A DNA stretch of 6,662 nt. It comes from an uncultured bacterium (GTDB lineage: Bacteria; Pseudomonadota; Gammaproteobacteria; Burkholderiales; Burkholderiaceae_E). Position 1 is the first letter of the stretch. Each line of letters starts with the position of its first letter. The notes under the pieces are model-generated. The model was not told the origin of the DNA and ran no database searches. It saw only the letters and a list, made by a program, of their open reading frames with translations. The DNA lies in assembly GCA_903864485.1 (NCBI GenBank), contig CAIPGD010000509.1, positions 1-6,662 on the forward strand, given 5' to 3'. Shown in pieces: positions 1 through 6,195 of this stretch. The position numbers were made by a program, and so were the translations under genes.

Positions 1-316
1 GATCGTCGTCGGTCAAGGTGTCGGCAAATGCTGCGCTGTGGCACCAGACTGCGATGAGTGCGTGGCGCAACTCGGCTGAATCAACTTTCTTCCCGAGCAA
101 CCATCGCCCTTCCAGCGTCGCCAGAACTACTTCCGTCAAATGAATCGCTCGGGTGACGCCATGAAAGAGTGCGTTGCAGCGGTCAATCGCCTCGAAATGG
201 CCACGCGCGAATTCACAGAGTTCGGCGCGCTCGGGGTCGGTGAGTCGATTGCCGATCCGACCCTCCAGATGGCGGATATAGCTGGCGAAGATCCAGTGAT
301 CTGCCGCATCAGCCAT
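1..316 (-). CDS. Unidentified helical protein, C-terminus cut off by window edge
   Basis: An open frame starts with ATG at 316 and runs off the left edge without a stop, giving at least 105 residues. It begins MADAADHWIFASYIRHLEGR and reaches ...AFADTLTDDD at the edge. The start overlaps the stop of the upstream HD-domain gene by 8 bp (ATGGCTGA on the coding strand), which suggests translational coupling and supports this frame over the others. The visible part is mostly amphipathic helix with several His, Cys and Trp residues (for example C34, H40, C47, H52, H59, W91-C92-H93), with no signal peptide or membrane segment. I do not recognise the family. Its position after a cyclase and a putative phosphodiesterase suggests a cytosolic partner or effector of that module, but this rests on neighbourhood alone. 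Existence as a gene is fairly sure; function is unknown. Confidence 0.7.
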   Translation of the reverse strand, partial: MADAADHWIFASYIRHLEGRIGNRLTDPERAELCEFARGHFEAIDRCNALFHGVTRAIHLTEVVLATLEGRWLLGKKVDSAELRHALIAVWCHSAAFADTLTDDD

Positions 317-1151
317 GCAGCGACTCGCAATAGGCGATTGATTCGTTCAACGAATTAATCCAGCGTTGTCCGTCCGGTGCTGCTGCCAGGGCATCGAATC
401 CCTCGCCGACTAGCGGCTGGATCATCTTGCTGATGAAGTTTGGAAATTGTTCGAGGAGGCCATGGTAATTTTTAAGGCCCATGACGTCGGCGGTTCCACA
501 CTCGAGAAACTCTTCGTAAAGGGCAGGCAGTTTTCGCAGGTAATTCGGGTCCGCGAGCTGTCCGATCAAGTCCGCCGCGCGCACCATGTCCGGCCAGGAG
601 AGGCGGCTGCGCGGGGTATCGCGAACTTCGGGTGGCGGTGGAAACCGGGTGTTTTCAATGTTGTGGATGACCCGGCCAACATCGATTGTCCGGCTGTTCT
701 TGAAATGTTCCCGGACAAATGCCATGCCCCGGTCAACGTGAATGCGGGTCAGCGAGGCATCGGTCGCCCCGGGACCCAATGGAAAGATTCCGCCTTCTGC
801 ATTGGCGACGACGACCGAGGCGCTGTCCTCAGGGAAGAGTTTTTTGAGGTAGCCGATGTCATGGAACAGCAGCGAAATAATGTAGGTGGCCCAATCTTCG
901 GCATCGATCGGGTCGCCGAGTTCGGCTTTGCCCTGCAGGATATCGAGCCCAGCCAGCGAAACGATGAAGGTATGTTCGCTGTTGTGGTACTGGGTATCCG
1001 CCCGAGCAAGTGCGCTCATGGCGAAGTCAGTTGACTCGAGGAGGGTTTGGCGCAGAGCACTTTCGCGTCCGTCAAACAGGCGTCGAAAATGAGTCTCAAT
1101 CGCGCTTGAGAGCTTGCTCGACAGAATTTTCTGAGGGGAAAAGTTTGCCAT
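309..1151 (-). CDS. HD-domain metal-dependent phosphohydrolase, putative cyclic nucleotide phosphodiesterase
   Basis: A 280-residue cytosolic protein with no signal peptide or membrane segment. Visible HD-superfamily landmarks are Y55-H56-N57-S58-E59-H60 (YHNxxH), H97-D98 in LLFHDIGY, H138 in RIHVDRG, H163 in VIHNIENT, and D194 in RAADLIGQLAD. The H...HD...D pattern is the metal-binding set of the superfamily. The YHNxxH element also occurs in class I cyclic nucleotide phosphodiesterases and in uncharacterised HD phosphohydrolases of the COG4339 type. The fuller PDE signature HDxxH is not met, because Y101 stands where the second His would be, so phosphodiesterase activity is a hypothesis. 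The gene starts 15 bp after the cyclase stop with no clear Shine-Dalgarno sequence, and its stop overlaps the next start, so it is probably co-translated with its neighbours. Hydrolysis of the product of the adjacent cyclase is the simplest role. A nucleotidase or other phosphohydrolase is the alternative. Confidence 0.85.
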   Translation of the reverse strand: MANFSPQKILSSKLSSAIETHFRRLFDGRESALRQTLLESTDFAMSALARADTQYHNSEHTFIVSLAGLDILQGKAELGDPIDAEDWATYIISLLFHDIGYLKKLFPEDSASVVVANAEGGIFPLGPGATDASLTRIHVDRGMAFVREHFKNSRTIDVGRVIHNIENTRFPPPPEVRDTPRSRLSWPDMVRAADLIGQLADPNYLRKLPALYEEFLECGTADVMGLKNYHGLLEQFPNFISKMIQPLVGEGFDALAAAPDGQRWINSLNESIAYCESLHG

Positions 1152-1166
1152 GAGTGGTCAGGGCGC

Positions 1167-2471
1167 TTAGTACTGCCGCCCACTCCAGCTGATTTCCTCC
1201 AGAAGGGCCTCCGCATTGATTTTGAACGAGGGAAATTCGTTTCGGCTGACTGTCGTGACGACGCGTTCAAGACCGGCCTGCGCTTCGGGGTCTTTGAGAT
1301 AACGGCCGACCCAATACCAGTTGAACGCGGCCGCTTTATCTTTGAGTGGATTGGCGGGGTCGCTGTAAAACGAGGCCAGGCGCATGACCGCCTTGACATT
1401 TTTTTGTCGGGCGGCGGTCTCTAGCAGTTTGATTGCGTAAGCGACGTCGTTCGCATTCGGCTGGGGCAAATCCAGGATGCCGAAACCGAGACTCAGCTGG
1501 GCTTCTGGGCTGCGCTCGGCTGCGTGCTTCCAGAGGTGTAGTGCGACGTTTTTTTGCCGTTCACCCAAATAGCCCGAGTGCAGCAGGTTGCCGATCTGGG
1601 TTTGCTGGCTGTGGTCCATCAGAATGCCGGCCGCGGCTTCGAAGACAGCTGCGACAGCACGCTTTTGATCGGTGGGGATCATCTGTTCGAGAGCGAGGTG
1701 AATCAACTCACGAAGAGACTCACGGTCTTTGTTACGGACGGTTTTGGCGAGTAGTACTTTGATGACCTGATCATAGGCACGGGCATTTCGCAGGCGCTTG
1801 AGAAGCGAGACCGGGACTTCGGCTTTTGACTGGTCTTTCGCGATGACCTTCAACACATCGGCCGTGCTGGAGGTTTCGGTAATCTCATTGTTGCTGAACT
1901 TGTCCGCCGTTTTGGCTTCGACCGCCGATGCGTTGGCATTGGGGTTTGGTCGAGAGCCCGGGACGGGGATCGCAAAGATTTTGACGGGGTCCTTGATGTT
2001 CTTGAATGACCGGGGGCCCGTGTCGACAAAGGTGACATGCGCGAGGGGCCCCTTGATCGCCTCGTGGACCACGCTACTCATGCTGATGCCACCGTAATCG
2101 GCCATGCTCTCGATCCGGGCACCCAGGTTGACAACATCGCCCATGAGATTGTCGCCCTGGACGATCACTTCGCCCCGGTGAATGCCAAAGCGGAACTGCA
2201 TCGACGGCTTGGGGGTCGTTCGCAGGTTACGGTGATGGAGGGCTTCCTGACACTGGATGGCAAATTTGACGCAATCGACCGCATCCGGAAACTCGGCCAG
2301 AACGCTATCGCCTGCACTTCCAAAGATGCGGCCACCGTAACTGGCAATCATCGGATCAATGATCGAGCGGCATTCATCCAGCGAATCGAGGGTGCCTTCT
2401 TCGTCCAGGCCCATCATTTTGCTGAATCCGACCACGTCGGCACAGAATATGGTTACGCTTTTTCTAATCAT
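1167..2471 (-). CDS. Class III adenylate/guanylate cyclase with C-terminal Sel1-like repeats
   Basis: A 434-residue soluble protein. Residues 1-170 are a class III cyclase homology domain. Its metal-binding aspartates are D12 (ADVVGFS) and D55 (GSAGDS), and N115 and R119 in GDVVNLGARIE match the transition-state Asn and Arg. The N-terminus MIRKSVTIFCADVVGFSKMM begins right at the domain, as usual in this family, supporting the start. The two positions that normally choose the base hold G51 (Lys in adenylate, Glu in guanylate cyclases) and N108 (Asp or Cys), so ATP or GTP preference cannot be read from sequence. Residues 171-220 are a low-complexity linker. From about 230 the protein is all-helical, with Sel1/TPR-like repeats around 305-335, 343-372 and 379-405 (for example ALHLWKHAAERSPEAQLSLG). 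These normally bind proteins, and here may carry the regulatory input. The gene lies 52 bp after ccmH, too little for me to identify a promoter, and 15 bp before the HD phosphohydrolase gene. Confidence 0.9.
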   Translation of the reverse strand: MIRKSVTIFCADVVGFSKMMGLDEEGTLDSLDECRSIIDPMIASYGGRIFGSAGDSVLAEFPDAVDCVKFAIQCQEALHHRNLRTTPKPSMQFRFGIHRGEVIVQGDNLMGDVVNLGARIESMADYGGISMSSVVHEAIKGPLAHVTFVDTGPRSFKNIKDPVKIFAIPVPGSRPNPNANASAVEAKTADKFSNNEITETSSTADVLKVIAKDQSKAEVPVSLLKRLRNARAYDQVIKVLLAKTVRNKDRESLRELIHLALEQMIPTDQKRAVAAVFEAAAGILMDHSQQTQIGNLLHSGYLGERQKNVALHLWKHAAERSPEAQLSLGFGILDLPQPNANDVAYAIKLLETAARQKNVKAVMRLASFYSDPANPLKDKAAAFNWYWVGRYLKDPEAQAGLERVVTTVSRNEFPSFKINAEALLEEISWSGRQY

Positions 2472-2523
2472 TGCACTCTCGCCGCTTCATAGCACTCGGT
2501 TCAGTTTACTCCCCAGCTTAACG

Positions 2524-3093
2524 TTACGCCGAGTCCTTTGAGATGGATGCTGGTGGGGCGGATACCAATTGGGTAGATACCAATTGGGTAGATGCCGATG
2601 GGGTAGACGCCGATGGGGTAGATGCCTGATATCGGGCCTCCATGACCTGAAGTTGTGCACGCTGCTCCGCCGATGCCTGGCTGGGCGCGTCCGGTGAGCG
2701 ATGGCGGCGCAAGACGGATCGCCATACCAGTAACAACCCAAGGATCAAGAGGACGAATGGGCCGACCCAGAGCACAGCGTTCGTCGTCGAAAACGGTGGG
2801 TCGTACAGAACAAAATCACCGTACCGCTCGACCATATATTGCTTGATCTCGGTATCGCTTCGGCCAGCCCGCACTTGTTGGACGACTTGCTGGCGTAGAT
2901 CGATCGCCAGACCCGCGTTGGAGTCGGCAATGGTCTGGTTTTGGCAGACCAGGCAACGCAGTTGTTCAGTGAGCGTTCGCACCCGCGCAATCTCTGCGCT
3001 GTCACCGGGCCCACCCGAACGGGTCAAGTCGTTGATGGCCGCCCCGGCTTCTGCGGGTTGAGTGGCGTTGGTGGGATTGCGCTCGGTACTCAT
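2524..3093 (-). CDS. ccmH: Cytochrome c maturation protein CcmH (short form), no evident signal peptide
   Basis: CcmH is the membrane-anchored thiol protein that, with CcmF, handles apocytochrome cysteines for heme attachment; its redox site faces the periplasm. In this 189-residue protein the LRCxxC site is L45-R46-C47-L48-V49-C50, followed by the family block QNQTIADSNA and, at 90-101, RYGDFVLYDPPF. One membrane helix spans about 106-124, followed by a basic RSVLRRHR stretch that predicts a cytoplasmic C-terminus. Two features are odd. First, residues 1-44 are hydrophilic with no signal sequence; the frame stays open upstream for about 17 codons but gains neither an ATG nor a hydrophobic stretch before a TGA. 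Second, the tail (about 158-178) is a pentapeptide repeat, STPSA twice then STQLV twice. It is the short form, without the TPR (CcmI) domain fused in E. coli CcmH. The gene starts 14 bp after ccmG. Confidence 0.93.
   Translation of the reverse strand: MSTERNPTNATQPAEAGAAINDLTRSGGPGDSAEIARVRTLTEQLRCLVCQNQTIADSNAGLAIDLRQQVVQQVRAGRSDTEIKQYMVERYGDFVLYDPPFSTTNAVLWVGPFVLLILGLLLVWRSVLRRHRSPDAPSQASAEQRAQLQVMEARYQASTPSASTPSASTQLVSTQLVSAPPASISKDSA
2546..2620. repeat. Five-unit 15-bp tandem repeat inside the 3' end of ccmH
   Basis: Read on the plus strand, two identical units gataccaattgggta (2561-2575, 2576-2590) are followed by gatgccgatggggta (2591-2605) and gacgccgatggggta (2606-2620), which differ by one base. 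A decayed unit, gatgctggtggggcg (2546-2560), precedes them and matches 11 of 15 bases of the third unit. As the unit length is a multiple of three, copy-number change would keep ccmH in frame. On the coding strand the units give STPSA, STPSA, STQLV, STQLV and a degenerate SAPPA in the predicted cytoplasmic tail. The pairing of identical neighbours suggests recent duplication of single units. Confidence 0.9.
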
Positions 3094-3107
3094 CGGTGTC
3101 GCCCGAT

Positions 3108-3635
3108 TCAGGGGTTGGCCGCCAGCAATGGGGCAACATGTTGGTCAAAAAATGCGTCATCGATCGGGCCCACATGACGGTACGTAATGACGCCCTGTGG
3201 ATTGATGACGTAGGTCTCGGGAACCCCATAAACCCCGTAATCGATCCCAACTTGGCCGTTCAGGTCGAGTGCAATCTGCCGGTAGGGGTCGCCGTGTTGG
3301 CGAAGCCACTGCGCCGTTGCCGCGGGCTCGTCCTTGTAGGCCAGTCCGACCAGATTGAAATCGGGTCGCTTGGAGAGCTTGAGTAATTTCGGATGCTCAA
3401 TCACGCAGGCGGTGCACCAGGACGCAAATACATTGATCACCCAGACTTTGCCCAACATCGATTGGGTCGTAAACACCTGATCCGACCCGAGGGTCGGGAC
3501 TTCGAAGCGGGGGGCCGGTTTGCCTTGGCGCGCAGACGGCAGATGTCGTGGATCAAATTCAAGTCCGCGCGCCAGCACGATCACAAGCAATACAAAAATC
3601 AGGAGCGGTAGTCCGAGCCGGACCCATCGCATCAT
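3108..3635 (-). CDS. ccmG: CcmG/DsbE, membrane-anchored thiol:disulfide oxidoreductase
   Basis: CcmG is a periplasmic thioredoxin-like protein that keeps CcmH and apocytochrome c cysteines reduced before heme ligation. This 175-residue copy has an N-terminal signal anchor (about residues 7-22, PLLIFVLLVIVLA) and a thioredoxin fold. The active site is W73-C74-T75-A76-C77 in NVFASWCTAC. The family-specific acidic/His turn IEHP (79-82) follows, and the cis-proline loop is GVYGVPET with P139. The length is typical of the family (E. coli CcmG is 185). The dipeptide between the cysteines is Thr-Ala rather than the Pro-Thr of E. coli CcmG, which may shift the redox potential. The start overlaps the ccmF stop in ATGA, and a GGAG lies 8 nt upstream. 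A second ATG follows immediately, so the start could be one codon later. Confidence 0.96.
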   Translation of the reverse strand: MMRWVRLGLPLLIFVLLVIVLARGLEFDPRHLPSARQGKPAPRFEVPTLGSDQVFTTQSMLGKVWVINVFASWCTACVIEHPKLLKLSKRPDFNLVGLAYKDEPAATAQWLRQHGDPYRQIALDLNGQVGIDYGVYGVPETYVINPQGVITYRHVGPIDDAFFDQHVAPLLAANP

Positions 3636-5647
3636 CTTGCAGGCTCCGCAATCACTGGCCGGACGCGCAGGCGCTGATAACGCTTGTCAAAGAGCGTGCA
3701 AATTCCGCCAAGTGCCATGAGGGCGCACCCCCACCAGATCCAGTTGATGAAGGGCTTGAGGTACATGCGCACCGACCAGGCCTGGTCGGCCGGGCGAGCG
3801 GTTGCGCGCTCGGCTGCGACGGGCTCGCCGAGTGAAACATAAACATCGCCAAAGAACCCAGCTTCAATGGCCGCTTGAGTAATGACTTGTCCGCCGGCGG
3901 TGAACTGACGCTTTTCAGGTTCGATCAATGTGATCTCCCGACCGCTCCCCCGCGTCAGCTCAAATACGCCATGCCCCGCCTGATAATTAGGACCCGGTAC
4001 AGAGTCCACTCCGATAAAAGTCAGGCGCCATTCACCGAGACTTTCGGTCTGACCGGGGGCCATGACGAGGTCGCGCTCGACTTCGTAAGTCTTGACCAGC
4101 GTCACCCCGGCCACGAAGACGGCAATCCCGCAATGGGCAATGATCATTCCCCAGTAGGACATTCCGAGTTGGCGCGCCCGGTCGATGACGAACGGCGATC
4201 CACCGTTGCGCCGCAGCTTGGCGAGTTGCTCACGCGCCTGCGCCACCGTCGCATAAGCAAGAGTCACGGCGGCCGCTAGACCCAACACCAGTAACAGGCT
4301 GGGTTTGCCCCAGCGCCAGATCGTGAATCCGGTCACCGCCATCGCCCCCAACAGGGGCCACAGCATGGAGCGCATCGCCTGGGCCAGCGGCATCGATTTC
4401 CATTGGCTGTAAGGGGCGATCGCCATCAGCCAGACCGCTGGCAGTAACAACGGGGCAAACACCGCGTTGAAATATGGGGGACCGACCGACATTTTGTTTC
4501 CCGTCAACACTTCGACCACGAGCGGGTAGAGCGTCCCCAGCATGACGGCGGCCAAGGCTGACACCATCAGCACGTTGTTGATGAGCAGGAGAGACTCGCG
4601 GGACCGCCAGCTGAACTGACCGCCGAGACCGACTTTGCCGGTCCGGGCTGCATAGAGGATGAACGAGAAGCCGATCACGAGGACCAGGAGCCCGAGAATC
4701 AAAATGCCGCGCTTAGGGTCGGCGGCAAATGCGTGTACCGAAGTCAACACGCCGGATCGAACCAGAAAAGTCCCCAGGAGCGATAAGGCAAAAGTCACCA
4801 TCGCGAGGAGTACGGTCCAGCTCTTGAGTGCATTGCGTTTGTCGGTGACCGCAAGCGAGTGAATCAGCGCAGTCCCCGCGAGCCAGGGCAACAGCGAGGC
4901 GTTTTCGACTGGATCCCAAAACCACCATCCGCCCCAACCCAACACCGAATACGCCCACCAGCTGCCGAGCAGAATGCCGACGGTCAGAAAGGACCAGGCC
5001 GCATTGGCCCAAGGCCGCGACCAGCGCGCCCATGTGGGGTCCAGGCGGCCCTCAAGTAGCGCTGCGACCGCAAACGCGAAACTCACCGCGAAGCCCACGT
5101 AACCCATGTACAGCAAGGGCGGATGGCTCACCATAACCGGGTCTTGCAGGAGCGGGTTCAGGTCACGCCCAGAAAGGGGGGCGGGCAACAAGCGCTCGAA
5201 GGGATTAGAGCTGGCGAGCATGAACCCGACGAACGCAAACTGCAGGATCAGGAGGACCCCGAGAACGCGAACCCGAAAGCCCGGTGCAAGACGGTTGGAA
5301 AATAAGGCAACCGCTGCCGTCCAGCCCGACAGCATTAGGGTCCAGAGCAGTAGAGAGCCCTCGTGCGAACCCCAGCTAGCCGCTATTTTGTAGGGCAAGG
5401 GCAGGAGAACGTTCGAATTTTCAGCCACGTTCTGGACCGAAAAATCGCTCAGGACAAAACTCGTGACGAGCGCACCAAAGGACGCCAGGATCAGGCTGAA
5501 CACCAGGACTGAGGTACCCGCCATCGAGCGGGCGACGCTCACCAAGGGGGAGTCGGGTCGTGTGACCTGCCACAACCCAAAAACGCCCGTGAGCAGAGCG
5601 AGGGTCAGCGCAAGCGAAAGTGCGAGTTGGGCGAGTTCAGGAATCAT
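3632..5647 (-). CDS. ccmF: CcmF, heme lyase subunit of cytochrome c maturation System I
   Basis: CcmF is the large multi-spanning inner-membrane protein that receives heme from holo-CcmE and, with CcmH, ligates it to the CXXCH site of apocytochromes. This copy has 671 residues (E. coli 647) and many hydrophobic helices. The WWD heme-handling motif is WGGWWFWDPVENASLLPW at 238-255. The four conserved histidines can be placed: H175 (VSHPPLLY) and H305 (TSVHAFA) match the periplasmic pair (E. coli H173, H303), while H263 (ALIHS) and H505 (IIAHCGIAV) match the transmembrane pair (H261, H491). A soluble domain at about 520-625, including GDVYVSLGEP at 600-609, precedes the last helix (about 634-653), and a basic tail ends the protein. 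The start MIPELAQLAL matches the usual CcmF N-terminus. It overlaps ccmE and ccmG by ATGA at each end, so synthesis is probably coupled. I see no missing key residue. Confidence 0.98.
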   Translation of the reverse strand: MIPELAQLALSLALTLALLTGVFGLWQVTRPDSPLVSVARSMAGTSVLVFSLILASFGALVTSFVLSDFSVQNVAENSNVLLPLPYKIAASWGSHEGSLLLWTLMLSGWTAAVALFSNRLAPGFRVRVLGVLLILQFAFVGFMLASSNPFERLLPAPLSGRDLNPLLQDPVMVSHPPLLYMGYVGFAVSFAFAVAALLEGRLDPTWARWSRPWANAAWSFLTVGILLGSWWAYSVLGWGGWWFWDPVENASLLPWLAGTALIHSLAVTDKRNALKSWTVLLAMVTFALSLLGTFLVRSGVLTSVHAFAADPKRGILILGLLVLVIGFSFILYAARTGKVGLGGQFSWRSRESLLLINNVLMVSALAAVMLGTLYPLVVEVLTGNKMSVGPPYFNAVFAPLLLPAVWLMAIAPYSQWKSMPLAQAMRSMLWPLLGAMAVTGFTIWRWGKPSLLLVLGLAAAVTLAYATVAQAREQLAKLRRNGGSPFVIDRARQLGMSYWGMIIAHCGIAVFVAGVTLVKTYEVERDLVMAPGQTESLGEWRLTFIGVDSVPGPNYQAGHGVFELTRGSGREITLIEPEKRQFTAGGQVITQAAIEAGFFGDVYVSLGEPVAAERATARPADQAWSVRMYLKPFINWIWWGCALMALGGICTLFDKRYQRLRVRPVIAEPAR
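3644..3647 (-). promoter_or_regulatory. Ribosome binding site of ccmG
   Basis: GGAG on the minus strand lies 8 nt before the ccmG ATG, inside the last codons of ccmF. It is one of only two clear Shine-Dalgarno matches in the operon and supports the start at 3635, although the ATGA overlap would also permit coupled re-initiation. Confidence 0.6.
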
Positions 5648-6048
5648 TGGGTGAGCTTGGGTGGCATGTAATTTTCATCGTGTTTAGCGAGAATCTCGCT
5701 GGCTACGAAGGTTCCATTTTCAAGGCGCCCTTGCGCGACGACACCTTTCCCTTCCTTGAAAAGATCGGGGGTGATTCCGGTGTAAGTGACCGCGAGGACG
5801 TTGTGTTGGTCGGTGACCCGAAAGCGCATCGTCAAACCGTCACCCGTGCGCACGAGGCTGCCCTCCTCGACCATGCCCCCGAGTCGGTAGGTGCGCCCCG
5901 GGGGGGGGGATTCCTTGATCTGGGTAGGCGTGTAAAACAAGACGAGATTGTCGTTGAACACCCGCAATACCGAGTAGACCGTGCCGCCCACAGCGACCAG
6001 AAGACCGAGGATCCAAAGAAGGCGGGTACGGCGGGATTTATTCAGCAT
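5644..6048 (-). CDS. ccmE: CcmE, periplasmic heme chaperone
   Basis: CcmE binds heme covalently in the periplasm and passes it from CcmC/CcmD to CcmF. The protein has 134 residues: a basic N-terminus (KSRRTR), one membrane anchor (about 10-28), then the OB-fold beta-barrel with the family landmarks FYTP (38-41), RLGGMVEEGS (55-64) and TGITPDLFKEGKGVVAQG (90-107). The heme-binding element is LAKHDENYMPP, with H123 the covalent heme ligand and Y127 the axial tyrosine. It stops four residues after PP, so the flexible C-terminal extension of E. coli CcmE (159 aa) is almost absent. The start lies 6 bp after ccmD, without a good Shine-Dalgarno. The stop overlaps ccmF by ATGA. A run of ten C on the coding strand encodes Ser-Pro-Pro-Pro at 47-50. 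Confidence 0.97.
   Translation of the reverse strand: MLNKSRRTRLLWILGLLVAVGGTVYSVLRVFNDNLVLFYTPTQIKESPPPGRTYRLGGMVEEGSLVRTGDGLTMRFRVTDQHNVLAVTYTGITPDLFKEGKGVVAQGRLENGTFVASEILAKHDENYMPPKLTQ
5900..5909. repeat. Ten-base G/C homopolymer inside ccmE
   Basis: Ten consecutive G on the plus strand (ten C on the coding strand), immediately flanked by four C. It encodes the S47-P50 stretch of CcmE in the intact frame. Runs of this length are prone to slippage and to sequencing error. The present length leaves ccmE full-length. Confidence 0.85.
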
Positions 6049-6054
6049 TGGGAT

Positions 6055-6195
6055 TTATTGAACATCAGGATCAAGCGGATCTTGCATCGCGACGTGAAGG
6101 ATGGCGCGACGCGTCCGCAGAATGCTCCACGCGTCGATGGCAAAGACGAGAAAGGTCAGCATCACGCAGATCGCGATCGTCGCTGTGGCGCTCAT
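6055..6195 (-). CDS. ccmD: CcmD, small membrane protein of the heme export complex
   Basis: A 46-residue reading frame, MSATATIAICVMLTFLVFAI followed by DAWSILRTRRAILHVAMQDPLDPDVQ and TAA. CcmD is a small single-span protein that stabilises the CcmABC-CcmE complex and helps release holo-CcmE. The sequence itself is little conserved; identification rests on size, one hydrophobic helix (about 5-22), the following basic segment RTRR, and position between ccmC and ccmE. The ATG overlaps the ccmC stop in ATGA, and a GGGAG lies 9 nt upstream, fixing the start. The stop is 6 bp before ccmE. The tail after the helix is short and ends acidic (DPLDPDVQ). Confidence 0.9.
   Translation of the reverse strand: MSATATIAICVMLTFLVFAIDAWSILRTRRAILHVAMQDPLDPDVQ

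Noticed and set aside
447..1034. 195-codon open frame on the plus strand
   Set aside because: It is antisense to the HD-domain gene, whose motifs (YHNxxH, HD, AADLIG) are convincing. The plus-strand product resembles nothing and has no plausible upstream context.
2472..2523. Possible promoter or terminator between ccmH and the cyclase gene
   Set aside because: I found no convincing paired -35/-10 boxes and no GC-rich hairpin followed by T residues. The 8-bp palindrome taacgtta at 2519-2526 overlaps the ccmH stop and is too short to interpret.
2487..2741. Alternative minus-strand frames through the 15-bp repeat array, giving His/Pro/Leu-rich or Ile/Gly/Tyr-rich repeat peptides
   Set aside because: A 15-bp repeat without stops stays open in all frames. 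Only the ccmH frame carries conserved domain sequence upstream.
3108..3635. Thr-Ala between the CcmG active-site cysteines as a loss-of-function sign
   Set aside because: The dipeptide between the cysteines varies among CcmG/DsbE proteins. Both cysteines, the cis-proline and the GVYGVPET loop are intact, so it is noted in the gene entry only.
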